From the NCBI GenBank assembly GCA_013397115.1, contig VWZW01004691.1, positions 2,390-66,389 of the forward strand: a DNA stretch of 64,000 bases. The letters run 5' to 3'. Position 1 is the stretch's first letter; every line of letters begins with the position of its first letter. This stretch comes from Edolisoma coerulescens (taxonomy: Eukaryota > Chordata > Aves > Passeriformes > Campephagidae). The translations under genes were made by a program, and so were the position numbers. Below the pieces are notes generated by a model that was not told where the DNA came from, did not search any database, and saw only the letters and a list, made by a program, of their open reading frames with translations. This document shows, one piece after another, positions 49,991-63,528 of this stretch.

Positions 49991-52900
49991 TCAGTAAAAA
50001 ACCCTACAATTTCTCAATTAAATAAAGAATGGATCAAAGGACAGACGCATCTGATACATATACATGAGATGACAACCTGCTCAAATTGCAAAATGAGTAG
50101 CTGCTAATGAAGGGAAAGTAATGACAAGTGAGACTATTTAAGGAAAAAATGCCGCTCTGAAAAAGAGAAACATACATGGTCTTAAGGAAAAGATTTATTT
50201 CGCTGAAGACTAGAGCACTAGTTTCTAAAATCTTTACTGAGAGGCTGTTGAGATGCAGCAGTGGGGAATGCTTGAAAACAGGTTAGAGCAAATCCTACTT
50301 CCATTAGTGAAACTGCCACAACTGGCAGTGAGGTTGCGTGGCCACATTCTCAGCAACTGAAATAAACAGCCTTTAAGGTTTCAGATTTTTTATTTATTTC
50401 AATTTTTTTTTTAATCTAAACAGTGCCATCTCTTGATTCTATGTTACAAAGAAACAGTAGGTGTTGTCTCACTATATTTTTCAGCACCAATGCAAATTTT
50501 CCACGTATTGTGAAAATTAAAGGACAGGAAATTTTCTCTAATTTCAGAGTAAATAAAAAGTTCAACATTCTTTTCCAATATGAGCATTGGTATGGAAGAA
50601 CAATGTAGAAACAGAAGAGAAAAGAGGGAAATGTGTAATTAGGATGACACAATTCAAAGAATATGTAATAGACAAAACATGAAAAAGCTTATCACGAAAA
50701 CTTTATAGCCTAACATACAGAGTGAAATTTATCACACCTCAAAAACTGGTTCATTGAAACATTTGATAGTTATGGCTGCTGCATTCATTCTGTCAATATT
50801 TAATCATTTCCTCTCTAGTCATCTAATTTCTTTTCCACAAAATAAATATTTTTGAAGTTTCTGTTAAGGAGGTTTCTTATCATCTTCCATTGTCATAATG
50901 TTTCTCCCTTTTGGTATCCTGTGTACCATAGGCTGCAATACCATTCATTCTTTTTTATAATCAAATGCCTCACCATCAGATTTAATTCACCTGAAAGGAA
51001 ACTGTCTTGTACATAGATCATAATCCTTTTTGACTTCTATGATGCATTTCAGTTGGTGTTTTATTCACATAGAAAGGAAATCTCTTTTTATAATCAAGGA
51101 GCTTTCCTCTCTCTCCATCATACATAGCAGCTGCTCTCCAGTAATCTATATGCATGTCCTGGTTGCAAATATTTTGCAAAGCAACATCCTGCAGTTACAT
51201 GACAAATGCTATCACCACAATATTATGGAGAATAACTTTAATATGAGGGCTGAACCTCTTTTTCTCATTGTCCTGTGGAGAAGGTAATTTCAAAATCATG
51301 TATTTATTCTGTTTCCTATGCCCCACTAAAAGGACAGATTATTTAATTTACTAGTATTTCTACTCATATGATTGTTTTATGTACAGAAAGATAATTTATT
51401 TGTCAGAAAGACAAATTATATGATCCCAGACAATTCCGCTATTTAGTTTGCTTTCTTTTGTCTTTCCCTTCCAATTTTTAGTACCAACAGCATAATAAAC
51501 TCGGCTGTCCTCAAAGCACAGAAATATTAAAGAACAAGAAGTTAACTTCATTTTACATCCATAAAACAGCAAAATATAAAGGAGCAGTGGCAATTCTCCT
51601 TGAAGCAGACTCAAGTGAAATTTCCTTGCAGAGTGGGTTGACCTTGTATTTCAATTTTTCATCACTACTGCACAATTTTGAGAAAAGTTAACTCCTCAGA
51701 CTCCATAAAAGTGCTCTACAGAGGACATTCTGAGAATCACCAACCCAGATTACTGGCAAATAACAAATCCATACAGTATGAGTATTCTATTTCCTTAGAA
51801 CTCTCTGCTGTCTCTTCATTCTTTTAATTTGTGTTTTTACCCCTAAACCTCCTCTTTTTACATCTATAGTGCAGCATATTCTTACTTTTAATTCTAGGGG
51901 TCCATTTCCAAATAGATCTGAGTAAAAACATGCCAGAAATTTTCACACACATAAAGCTTTTTATATATGGAAGAACTATAATCAGGAACTTTAAGTTTTC
52001 TAATTCCTTGTGCTTTTTAACATAGAGCAAATCTGAAGACCTAACCATCACATTGGTATCTAGGACAACAGCATAAGGAGGTATAGACAAAGGAAAATAG
52101 AGCATGACCTTCTAAATAATAAAAAAGCACTTGGAATGTGGTGACACCAAATTGAAATGAGAAAAAAAATTGAGTAAAATAGCCTAATCAAAATCATGTC
52201 AATAGATTTGGGAACATCAGTGCAGAGTTGCCAGCCCCCTATCTCCTACAAAGAAAAAAAAAATCTAAACTCTGGAAATGTTCAACTCTCATCATGCATC
52301 TCACAGCCCTGGTCAAGCACACAATCAAACTGCAGTCCTATTGGTCATATAGTGAGAATTTCTCCCGACCTCTAAAAAGATTCCTCTCCTATGAAATTTT
52401 CATAATGGTAAGAGGAAGACAGAATGAAGTGGGATCTTCTTTCCCTCTCTCTGTGCCTCCCCCCCCCANCGGGCCCCCCCCCCCCCCCAAAAAAAAAACC
52501 CCAAACCAAACCAAACCAAAAAACATTAAACAGTCACACAGCCAAGGAATATACCTTTCTGAATCCCATAATCTAAAGATACAGTGATGGAATAATTTCA
52601 GCAGATGAAGTAGGCAGTTTTGCTTCTATTGGATGCAATTCAAGAAAGGTCAATGCTCCTATCTCTCTAGAAGTGCTGACATTATATAAATAACCGATCC
52701 TGAAACTCTTATATTTCTCTTTGGATTTGTGTTTGTTTCAGTTAAAAGTCCAAAAAGGGGCTATTATCTTCCTTGGTTTTGCAAATTTGAAAGAAAGAAA
52801 TGCCCCAAATAATCTTCAATATAAAACCAGTAAAATATCAATTATGGCTTTATCTTGCTACTCTTGCAAGTACTACTTCTCAAGGTCTATATTTCTCAGG

Positions 52901-55794
52901 ACAGTTAAGCTGCAGTAGCTGCACAGTGAGATAGACTGGAATATTAGCAGATGACTTGGAATCACTTGTTTGGAACACAAAGTTACGAAATTACATTTTT
53001 CTTTGTTATTTTAGTTCTCCCACTTCCATTATATTTATTTTCTACCATTTTTTTATTCAGAGAAGACAACAACATCAATCTGTTTCAAAATCTTTTGGTC
53101 AGCAATTGAACCCAAGTCTAATTTAAAACCAAGACTATACACTGATCACCTCAAAGTTAAAAGCAGTTATTTCCTCATCTTCAAACCTATTGTCCTGATG
53201 TTATTTCTTAATCAAAAGATTACTTACAATAACAACAGACACTGCAAAAGCCAAAAAAGATGGTGGTTAAGAATGTCGGAAATGGCTTGCTTTTATTTTA
53301 AATAAAAATCACAACAACAAATGGTCTCCTGAAAAATAAAAATGTGGAAGATGAAAGTGTAAGAGCATATAATTATAGAACAAAAGGCACAGCTAACATT
53401 AGGGATAATATTTGCTTACAGAGAATATATTTTACAGAGACTAAAATAGCTAAAAGTATCTACATTGGTGTCACACCTCCTTTAATCTTATTCCAAAGGG
53501 GTTTTGGAAAAAAAAAAAAAAGGGCATCTTTAAGAATTCTTGAACTCTCTGTTGAGGTCAGGTTTTCTCCTTTGGTAAGAACTGTTACATTCTGAACTGT
53601 CAGTCTGGGTGGGAATAGATAAAACAGAGTACTCAGAGTAGACTAGTAGTTCAGTGTGACACTAGTTCAAGTATCCATTACCTTCTTGCTTTGCATTTTG
53701 ATAGATTAAAACTGAAAAAATATCAGAAGCTAGGTATTTTCATGGGAATAAAATTTGGTAATAACAGGAGTCCAAAATATATAAACTTTATTTCCTCCTC
53801 TTGACTGGTACTGATAAAGAATAACAGAGATTCATAGCTTTTGTTGGAAGACGTAATTTTCGGAGACATTTAGAAATACATGGCTTCATGCTTTTAAAAA
53901 ATGCGCTAGACCTTTCAAGAAGTAATTTTACTACAAAATATCACTCTCAGACTCTTTGTAGGACAGTACAGCCATTAATAATGCTTTGTTATTGCATATG
54001 ATATGATTTACACTCTACCCTAATGGCTTAGAATCTTCTTTTTTTTTTTTTTTTCCAGTATGAACAAATTAGCTCTGTTTTCATGGCACAATTAGTTGCA
54101 AGCCCTTCATCTTCATTCTGCAGAAAACTGAAGGACAAATCAGTGATAACAGAATCACACGGTAGCACTTGGGTAGTCAGCTAAGATTGTTGTCTAGGAG
54201 CAATTTATCATGTAAATGGTGTCTGCTTTGTTTTATGGAAATCTGAAAACAGCTTTCTGCATGACTGAAGCCTTTGTCAATGAAAACCCCTTCAAAAATG
54301 TGACAAATGTTTCTCATCTCTAGGAGATGCTCAAAAGACTTAAGTGATAAAAACTATATATACACCTACTATTTTTATCCAGGTCATACACATCTATAGC
54401 ATTCTGAGGATTTAGCAGACCTGCCAGAAATATGAGATTTTCTCTTTATTGACTCAATTCTATTTTAGGGGGAAATCAATTCCATTTCAGAAGAGTCAAA
54501 AAAGATTGTTTTACCCATGCTATGTACAAATATTAATTACCATAACCATAAATAAACAAAACACAGTAAGAAGTGGTTTCTCAGAGAAATATGAAGCATG
54601 TTACAGATGATATCCAAGCCTTTTTGGAATGTGAACTGTATGCTTAATAATTGTCACATGCTTCTCTCTGTCAAAAGCCCCTTCAGGGTCTCATTATCTC
54701 ATAGATCTCCTCCTTCCCACTCTCCCAATCCACAGACATTTTCCACTGCATGTCATGGCTACATATCAGCTCTCACAGTTTAATTAATATACATATACAC
54801 ATTACATATAACATTACTGTGAATAAATAACACAATTATGGGACTTTACATCTCTTATAACACAGCCTTACAGGGTTTTTAAAATGAAATTTAAAAAGTC
54901 TATTTCACAAAGTCTCCTCAAACACATTTAGACGATTGCTCATTTAAAGAAATGGTATTAAACCATCTGGGATAAAAAACAAGCTACCCATAAGCTGACT
55001 ATGAGTGCAACATGAAAAACAGTTTCCAACAACAGTGGCGTCCAACACAAACCTAAACTCAGCAAATGATGCTCCGGAATTAAGAGAAATTTCCCACCTT
55101 CTACAATACAGAAGATGCAAAGCATTGATTTTTAACACAAGTCATAGTATTCTAAAACATGAGTGAATTCCACCAGCAAATGAAATATGGCTTTAAGTCT
55201 CCCATTCATACTGTCTTTGCTCGAAGAATCAAAGATTCATAAAAAGACCTATTTCTTATTTTGTGTGTATTTGCTCAACCTATGCAAAAGTGTTATCCAA
55301 CAGATGAAGGAGAATAAATCTAAAATAAGTCTGAATTCATCCTATTTTCACTCAACTTTTCTGATTTTTTTCTACCTCTTTTATTTTCTAAGAAGATTCT
55401 GGCATAGAAGGAGAGGTTTTTGTTTTGTTTTAGAATGTATACTGTGTGTACATACACAGATATCAATACCTTCTGCCTTAAGGAGAGAAGGGGACAACAA
55501 ACATACATTATTTCTATTTTAGCAGATGAAACTTCATATTCTTCGTGGCATAATGGGCAAAGAATTCTGGTTGCTTATATCTGTTCCTGTTATTTTTTAC
55601 TTCCTAAATCTATTTCCTTGAAACAATATAATTTTTCTTCAAAACCTTTTTTTTTGGGGGGGGGGATATAGTAGCAATAGTCATGGAAGGTTTTTTTGAA
55701 AAAAAAAAACAAACCAGAAAAACTATTAGAACAAGCAAGGAGAATATCCATTATTTCTTTTCTTTATCTGATACTGGAGAAACAGGAGCCAAGA
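49991..55794. other. non-coding stretch with a base-call gap
   Basis: AT-rich sequence. A single undetermined base lies at 52469 within poly-C runs. A 12-A run lies near 53510-53522. A poly-T tract at 54039-54054 ends in CCAG, looking like a splice acceptor but with no convincing downstream exon. T9-G10 homopolymers lie at 55647-55665. No gene or repeat family is recognised. Confidence 0.45.
52459..52498. other. poly-C / poly-A region with one undetermined base (N at 52469)
   Basis: A C9 run, A, N, C, GGG, a C15 run (52474-52488) and an A10 run (52489-52498) follow one another. The N and the abnormally long C runs suggest an unreliable consensus. Any frame crossing it, including the one at 52228-52587, is unsafe. 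Confidence 0.95.
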
Positions 55795-56000
55795 AAGATG
55801 GAGAGGGGCTTTTTATAGGGACATGTAGTGACAGGATAAGGAGGACTTGATTGAAAGAGAATAGATTTAGATTAGATATTAGGAATAAATTTTTTCCTTT
55901 GAGGGGGTTGAGGCACTGGAACAGGTTGCCAAGAGAAGTTGCAGTTGCTCCATCCCTGGAAGTGTTCAAGGCCACATTGGATGGGGCTTTGTACATGACA
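55795..56000 (+). repeat. CR1 LINE 3' fragment (plus strand)
   Basis: Seen: GTAGTGACAGGATAAGGAGG, then TTTAGATTAGATATTAGGAA, then GAGGCACTGGAACAGGTTGC, CAAGAGAAGTTGCAGTTGCT and CCATCCCTGGAAGTGTTCAA, ending near GGATGGGGCTTTGTACATGA. These are consecutive blocks of the avian CR1 3' region in sense orientation. The terminal ATTCTATG repeat is absent, so the 3' end is lost. The overlapping minus-strand open frames (56175-55751) are by-products. Confidence 0.92.
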
Positions 56001-59000
56001 TGAGCCAAAACAAGCAAGTGAAACCAACCACACTGAGCAGTTTTTCCTGATTGGATATATGCTTTCCTTTGCTTCCAATTCTGTTACTGCACCTATAAGG
56101 AAGCACAACACAGGTAGCAGATTTCAATAATGTGAAATCACTTGAGTTAATTTCAAATCTCTTCATCCTTAACATTTAATAATTTTCCTTCAAATCATTT
56201 TCTAACCTTAAACCATTTTTTATTTGGTTCCGGAAAACACAACTTTTGTACAGATTCATCTTGGCTACCACTTCTTGCACATTATCTCACTGTTAGACTT
56301 CATTTTAAAATTCATTTTTTCCTTAGCTTCCAATATATTCAAGTTTGATAAAACCTAATGGGCTCAAAGGCAGACAGATTAAAGTGCACATTTTTGACAT
56401 AAGCAATCTTCTTTAATAGAAGGCACTTTTATTATCAACTTTGCATTCACTTTCTGTGAAGACAGGAGAGTAATTTTAATTTCAATGGGTATGGAATTTA
56501 ATGGTACTCTCTAAAGCTTTACCAAATCTCCATCAGCCTGATAAATTTGGTCAAAAGGTTCATAGCAATGAAGTCCCAGCAGAGTGAGAAAATTTTCCTG
56601 GATTATATACTAGTCAAAAAGAATATTTTTTGTATTTTCTTTAACTTTTCAGGAGAGATTTGATTTCTACCCTCAGGTCAGTATAACTAAAGAGACTGGG
56701 TGATGGGTTATGAGTTATTAGGGACAGGGTTTCTAGCTCAAATTGAAAATAATGGTGGAAAAAATCTGCTCAGGTAATTGAGTGTTTATGCCTGCAGCTG
56801 TATTCTGTTCAGCCTTCATTAAACTGATAGTAGCTCCAGATAAACCCTCTTAGTAAACCATTTTCATAATTTGAACACATCTGTGTTAAGAAGAGACTGG
56901 TAACCAATTGAAATATTTTTCATTAACCTGAATGCTCTTTTTCTGGTAAAATTTTGAGGTATAAGAGAAGGGAAAACACTTCAGAGCAATTCAGTTATAA
57001 AATATTTCTGAATAATGCCAAAGAACAGACTTATGTCATCAAATAGCTGTCAGGAAAATCTTACCACAATTTGTTCCTAATTTCAAAGAAAATCAGAGTT
57101 AATTAAACCTCTAAGGACCAAACACAACTGGGTTTGATCAAAAATGTAAACTGTATTTTTTTGAGTTTTTATTATTCTGCCACCTAAATTTATCCCAAAT
57201 ATTTCTTATCTGATGGAAGCTCTAGGGGAAACTGAAGATATACAGATAGAGATACACGTAGGTGAAACCTTTCTGTATCAAACACTATTTCAGACACTGC
57301 TTGTCTGAAATACTCTGTTGTTCTTTACATGAGCAGATAAACTCACAGACACTGCCCGAAGCAAGTTTTAAGTGAACATTAAATACTCTCACACTTTTAA
57401 GCAGTAAAAACAAAGCTTGGAAAGCCATTTATTTAAAGAAAAAGACAAATGGGTGTTGCTACAGCCTCCTGTTTACAAATTTAGAGTAAACTACTATAAA
57501 TAAAAGCATCTCAGGGATCTGTAGTCTGTTTAAAATGTTATTTTCCTTTTTCAAAAAAAAACCCCAAACCACCCCTAAAACCTAACATATCCCACTGCTA
57601 TTAAGAGGAAAAAAAACATTGAAAAAACCCATGTCTTTTCCCCCAATAATTTTTGTTGCAAGTGGGATGGTTGAGGCAGGAAGATAAAACTTATGAAGTA
57701 CAAAGAAAATACCATTACACTATTTCATAATACCACAAAGGTTCCATTTGACAAATTTGGGTTGAAACCACACAAAAGGAGAATGAACTCCAATCATTCC
57801 ACCTGGAAGCTGATAACTTTGCATAGCATGTATACTGGGAGAAAAAGAAACAAAAAAAAATTCCTGCTTCTAAAGTTTCCTGTATTTTAAGTTCACTAGA
57901 AACCTTTTGATACTTCATTTCAAAAGCAAGGGATCATAAAGTGATGTTTCTTTGAGCACAAAAGAAGATATAATCAGCTTGATTACTCAATTTTTAAAAT
58001 CAGAATAAAACACTGTTACAATCTAGTCTAACCTCCATTATAAGGCTGTTGATTAGATTTCAGCCCACAATTCCCTTATCGTATACATTAATTCTGTTTT
58101 CTTTACTATAAAGCACCTCTATCTTCAGTGCGTAGATCCCAGAAAAGCCTTATTAATTACAGGCTTAAAATCTGATCCTTGGGTTACTTTCAAAGTACAA
58201 AGTAGTAGGAATGTTGGGGGTGACTGGTTTTCCACAGCATAAAATTGCCATTTTTAGTCATGAACAGAAGTATGTTGGGGTAGATATTCAACTGTCAGTA
58301 AATATAAAGTCTACTGTTCGGTGATTCATTTTTGTTTATGAATCTTACAGAAAGTTTGAATTTCACTGTCAAAACCAAAATTACATCTGCAGGATATTTC
58401 TCTCTTTCTTGTGATGTCTGCAAAATATTTAAACTGCATAGTGTAAACTTTAAGGACATAAAATTTGGGGCTAAAGAAAAGAGAAGTATCATGAGTAGAT
58501 AGTGAACAGATATCAGTATCCTATTTATATAAAAATTCGTATTTTTACATAACACTTATTATTTTTTGTCATATTTCTAAAAGGTGCCAAGTTCTGGACC
58601 CCAGGGGTGGTTGGAATCTTATGAATAGGTTGAAAGGAGAACAACTGTAGAGCCCACTGAAACTACAGAAAAGACTCAAAATTAAATGAGGGTTAGAAAT
58701 TGGTGTACATCATGTTAGAGAATAGGGAAAACGTGCCAAAATTGGGCTCTAGATATTCTAAGTCACAGTCCAGTGCCATACTCATTGAACCTGCTGAAAT
58801 TTAAAACAATTTATCTTTGTTAATATCAAAGAATTTTTCTGCTGCTTAAAACACACAGAAATATGCAGAACTGAACACCATTAAAATGCTCTGAACCCAT
58901 TAGAATTAAAATATTAGGCTTTAGTCTTAGTTCTATGACAATTAATGCTTTGGAGCTTCAGAATTTCATCACACTGCATTAATCAAGCCATAAAAATGGG

Positions 59001-61159
59001 AATTATCTCTCTAGTATAGAAAAACTCTTTCTAAAATTATTTTAATAGAAATAAATTTCCTGTCTATGGTGTTTTAATTATGTATCTTAAATTACATTAA
59101 TCTGTCTTATTCAGCCTTCACGCTTGTGTTTATTTCTATTTAATTCTTAAATAAAGGCCCTGCACACATAGAAATGGCAGACATGGAATAACAGTACCGC
59201 TCATAGAGCATGCATTGTCCTATCAGGACAATACTTTATATTTATTGTGATGAATAGGACAACATATTTATCATTATAAAGGTCACAGCTTTTGCCAAGC
59301 AATCTTTATCCCTTATCTTGATAGATTGGTCAGTGAAGACTACAACTTTAGACAGCATTGCACTCTCCAAATGATGCTCAATACTGAGACAATAAAGTGA
59401 TATGTGAGGAGAGCACAGGCAGGTCTGAGAGGCAGCAGCAGGGTAAAAGGTAGCCCGGGAAAAATTCAAACAGGCTGTGGAGACAGCAGAAAATAATCAG
59501 AAAAGCTGAGAGTACTGGAAGAGGTGCAAAAGGTAGAGGCATCACAGCCAACATTAGTACAACATTTCCACATTTCCACACACTGAAGATGCTGGAGACT
59601 GCAGAATTAGGAGCTACAGTTGAGGGAATTACTTCCTATGAGGGCACAAATCACAGTCAGCATGGAGAAGATTTTCTGGAGAAAAATATATTTATCCAGA
59701 TCCTGGGGAAAACATTCAGAAAAGACCTGCAATGACAGTTCTATCATGGACTTACCCTTACCTGTTTATTTTCATTCAAACATCATGAATAATAAGTGTT
59801 ACTACGTTATTTCAAATGGTAACACTTTGAAGCATCATCAAAATATCCGTAAAATATGAGGTATTAAACTATTAGCCTCTTAAGTATATTGCGCACATAC
59901 AATGAAGCAGAGAAAGGATTAAGCTGAGCAACCATTCATTTGCTGAAATAAAAAAGCACTTCAGTTAAACCTCCCCTTAGCTACATTGTAAGTGCATGTC
60001 TAAAAGACTTATCCTAAGACAGAAGATAATGACCAACAACAAGCACTCCTAACATATCTCATAAAAGGTAAAAATACCCTTGTTCAAAACTTGCCAGCTG
60101 ACATTAACAGTTCTCACACAGTTATCACATTTCAGTCAAGGAGCAGTATTTCATAGCTGAGGTGCAGCAGCTATCTAAAATGCTTAAATAGTTTAAGAAC
60201 TCAACTGCTATATTTTAAATGCTGTGATAATGAATGGTTTGGTTTCTCTCCTCAGTTTCACTGCCTCTTTCCTCTTGGGTTACTGCAGCCTCTGAACACT
60301 ACTTTTCAATAGCAGGCACCCTTACCTCACCTTAATGGTACAGGATAAGCCTGAAATACCACCATGCAGCATGTACAAGAGGAAGGGGATTTTTTGGGAT
60401 TAGCTAGGGTAATGCGACAGGATCCCCTACTGGGAGAAATCCACTCTTTCCAAACACAATGCTCAAACTGTGTCCAGTTAGTTTTCTACAGCCTAATGGA
60501 CAAAAGATGGAGCCTGATGAAACTCCTTAAAAAACCCAAAATCTAAAAAAACCCACAATGTAATAGAGGGAGTAGGAGCTACCTCATTTGTTAGCAAACA
60601 TAAGCACAGCACTGACCTTCAAAAAAAGGCTGGTTTTTTTTTTTTATATTTTACAAACACTGAGTTTGGTCAGGTTACATGTTCAAGTGAATTTCCATCA
60701 GCCCTTCATACACCCAGGAGACACCCCCTTCAACATTCTGTTCAGCACACACACATCAGGCACTGCTCCTGGCAAGAGATTCAGCTCAGCTGGAAAGGCA
60801 CCATTAACATACAAACTTGAAAAATATTTATTCACAGACACACCCCATATAAGCAGTACTCTCAGACACAGACAATTCCCTGGTTAAATAAAACTACTTT
60901 GTGGCTTGCTGAGCCTGCCACTGCATCAGTCATGCGTATCCATCAATCAAAGCAGGTCAAGGACCCAAGCACATTTGGGGGATCTGCCTTTCCACTTCAC
61001 TTTGGCTGACAATTGATTTGCAAGGTACATTTTGCTTCTCCTGCGTATCAAGATAACAAGTTACATTACAGAATAAGGGAAACAGATTTATGATTTGGAC
61101 ACCACAAAGAAAAAAAAAAGCAAAATTGGTAAGATGAGCACAATTATGACTTTTCTCTC
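56001..61159. other. non-coding stretch, no gene recognised
   Basis: AT-rich sequence with short A/C-rich tracts (about 57554-57590) and no recognisable gene. About 59240-59560 is slightly GC-richer. A 60-codon frame at 60364-60546 (plus) starts in a good context (CCACCATGC) but has no recognisable motif or supporting splice signals. Confidence 0.45.
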
Positions 61160-61727
61160 AGTTCCACTAGTATCCTGGGTGCATCAGGAAGAGCGTGTCC
61201 AGCAGGTCAAGAGAGGTGATCCTGCCTCTCTACTAGGCCCTGGTGAGGCCACACCTTGTGCCTTCTGTTCAACTCAGGTATTCACAGTTCAAGAAAGATA
61301 AGGAGCTACAGGAGGGGATCCAGATGACAAGGGGTCTGGAGCATCTCTCTTATGAGGAGAGACTGCGGGAGCTGGACCTGGTTAGTCCGGATAAGAGAAG
61401 AGAGAGACGATCTCTTTAATGCATATAAATATCTCCAAGGCAAGTGACAAGAGAATGGTGCTAGATTCCTTTCAGTGGTACCCAGTGACAGGACAAGGAG
61501 CAACGGCCATAAACTAAAACACAAGAAGTTCCACCTCAGCATGAGGAAAAACTTACATTGGGGGTGTCAGGGCACTGGAACAGGCAGGTCTCCCTCTCTG
61601 GAGACATTCAAACCCCACCTGGACACATTCCTGTGTAAGCTGATCTAGGTGACCTTGCCTCAGCTGTAAAGTTGGACTGGGTGATCTCCAGAGGTCCCTT
61701 ACAACCCTAACAATTCAGTGATTTCTT
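61160..61727 (+). repeat. CR1 LINE, longest copy in the window (plus strand)
   Basis: Seen: consecutive avian CR1 wording over about 560 nt, including GCATCAGGAAGAGCGTGTCC, GGTGATCCTGCCTCTCTACT, GGAGCATCTCTCTTATGAGG, GTGGTACCCAGTGACAGGAC, AGTTCCACCTCAGCATGAGG and ACTGGGTGATCTCCAGAGGT. It ends in CCCTAACAATTCAGTGATTT, a degraded ATTCTATG-type terminus at about 61710-61727. It covers the last part of ORF2 (the region after the reverse transcriptase) and the 3' untranslated region. Indels and stops break the frame, so it is a dead, 5'-truncated copy. The open frames at 61095-61301 and 61542-61306 are remnants or shadows. Confidence 0.96.
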
Positions 61728-63021
61728 CTTGCAAGGAAAGATTGTCCTAGGATATTTAAGAGGGAAAAAAAATCATAAATTAATTAGAAATGTCTAGTTT
61801 TATACAAAGCAATTATAGAGTTACGTTATTAGAAGTATTTATGACTCTTTAGGTTGCAATGATAAAAAAGACGAGGAATTTTGTGTTAGAAGAACCCTTT
61901 TTAGACAAGTTAGTTCACCAGAGGTTTTGATTGTAGGGTTCGGTCATCTAGGAATTTCTCTGTGAAAAGTGTCCATTTAGGTAATAAATTTAAATAATTG
62001 GCTAAAGGCAGGTTCAGCCCAAACTCAGATTAAACAGTTACCAAGCATCAGAAGATGGCCCTGTTTTCCACACTTAGCTAGAAACTCCCCACCGTCTGTA
62101 GAGAAACACTTTCCATTTTTATACTTGTTTACTCTCACCTGTCAGCATGACTCAGACAGAGCCTTGCAGGTTCTAACACTTCAGATTAGTGTTTCTTCTG
62201 AAAACCTCAAGTCTTTCATACACACAAAAAAAAAAAAAAAAACTGTAAAGGAAGAGCTGAATTTATACCAAGGGTCTACCTTGCAACAAATGTCATGATG
62301 AAAAAACCCTCCCTTTCTGCTGTAATTTATGTAGTCCTTTATGCTGTTATTGATGTAAAAGAAGACCATTCTGATTTGATAGCATTTTACATGTCTTTCC
62401 ACTTGTTTTTTACCAGCTAAGTGACTGTGCAAGGTTCAGGGCAGTGACAGGCAGGCCCACTGGGCACTAATAAATTTGTATAATCTGAGAAAAAGGATTA
62501 AACAATTGACCTTGCAGAGAAAGAAAGGTATGTTCTTTCTGGTTTATTTATACTTTTTTTTTTTTTTTTTAATACTTTTTATTTAGATACAGTCTGGTCC
62601 ACCTAGGAGTTCTTTTGCTTCTCAGAAATGAACGCAGAACAAATTTAGCCAGAATAAAATAGCAGTGCCTACCAGATAACCTCAAGCAAAAAAAACCTCA
62701 ACCAAAACTGAACCGAACCAAACCCACCAAGGAACCAACATCATTCGGATATCCTAAGAATTTAACAAGTTTCTTCTGGAGTGATGCAAGAGAACAAAAG
62801 AAACTATTTTATTTATTCAGAGAAAACAAGCAGCAATTCATGAAATTTCTCCTGTATTTCATCAGGTTCCTTTGTTGAAAGATTTCATTCAATGTAGGAT
62901 TTATTCTCATGCATGATGGACTATTTCAGATCGGATTTGCAAATACACTGTATTTATGTAAACACAGTGTGCAAACAAAGCAAATGCCAGTTTGTCCACA
63001 AGATAAAACAGTAAGGACTTC
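61728..63021. other. non-coding stretch between CR1 and LTR
   Basis: AT-rich sequence with a 17-A run at 62226-62242, a 17-T run at 62554-62570 and an A/C-rich tract at 62688-62735. No gene recognised. Confidence 0.5.
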
Positions 63022-63528
63022 TGTGCTGGTTTTGGCTGGGATAGCGTTAATTTTCTTCAATGGGGCTGGATTGGGGCTGTGGTTTGGATTTGTGCTGCTC
63101 ACAAGGTTGATAATACAGAGATGTTTTTGGTGTTGCTGAGCAGGGCTTACACAGAGCCAAGGCCTTTTCTGCTTTTCGGACCAGCCATGCTGGTGAGGAA
63201 GTTGGGGGTGCCTGGGAGGGTGGGAGAAGACACAGCCAGGACAGGTGACCCCAATTGACCAAAGGGATATTCCAGACCATATGATGTCGTTATATATCAG
63301 GGTACAAAGCAGGGGGAAGAAGGAGGAAGTGGAGGAACATTTCTAGTGAGGATATTTGCAGTCACTGTTACCTGTGATGGGGCCCTGCTCTCCTGGCAAT
63401 AGCTGAACACCTGCCTGCCCATGGGAAGCAGTGAATTAATTCCTTGTTTTGCTTTTCTTGTCTGCATGGCTTTTGCTTTCTCTATTAAACTGTCTTTATC
63501 TCAACCCCTGAGTTCTCTGGCTTTTACC
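63022..63528 (+). mobile_element. ERVL-type LTR, interrupted by a second LTR
   Basis: Seen: it begins TGTGCTGGTTTTGGCTGGGA, a TATA-like TATATAT lies at 63291-63297, GCAGTGAATTAATTCCTTG and a poly-A signal variant ATTAAA (63484-63489) follow, then CTGTCTTTATCTCAACCCCT and GAGTTCTCTGGCTTTTACC. From memory this is an abundant passerine ERVL-type LTR. Its U5 should continue for roughly 100 nt, as the fragment ending at 49990 does. Instead the sequence switches at 63529 to a different LTR start. The 5' flank offers ACTTC as a possible 5-bp target site, but the partner copy would lie beyond the window. Better preserved than the LTR at 19840. No coding sequence. Confidence 0.9.

Noticed and set aside
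52228..52587. 119-codon frame with a proline-rich stretch
   Set aside because: It crosses poly-C, an undetermined base and poly-A, so the frame is unreliable.
54039..54058. Poly-T tract ending in CCAG, resembling a splice acceptor
   Set aside because: No downstream segment with an open frame and a credible donor; poly-T runs ending in CCAG occur by chance in AT-rich DNA.
55751..56175. Overlapping minus-strand frames
   Set aside because: Antisense to the CR1 fragment at 55795-56000.
60364..60546. 60-codon frame with a good start context
   Set aside because: Short, unrecognised and without splice or promoter signals; kept only as a remark in the stretch description.
61095..61542. Open frames of 68 and 78 codons
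   Set aside because: Remnant and shadow of the dead CR1 copy; no intact domain.
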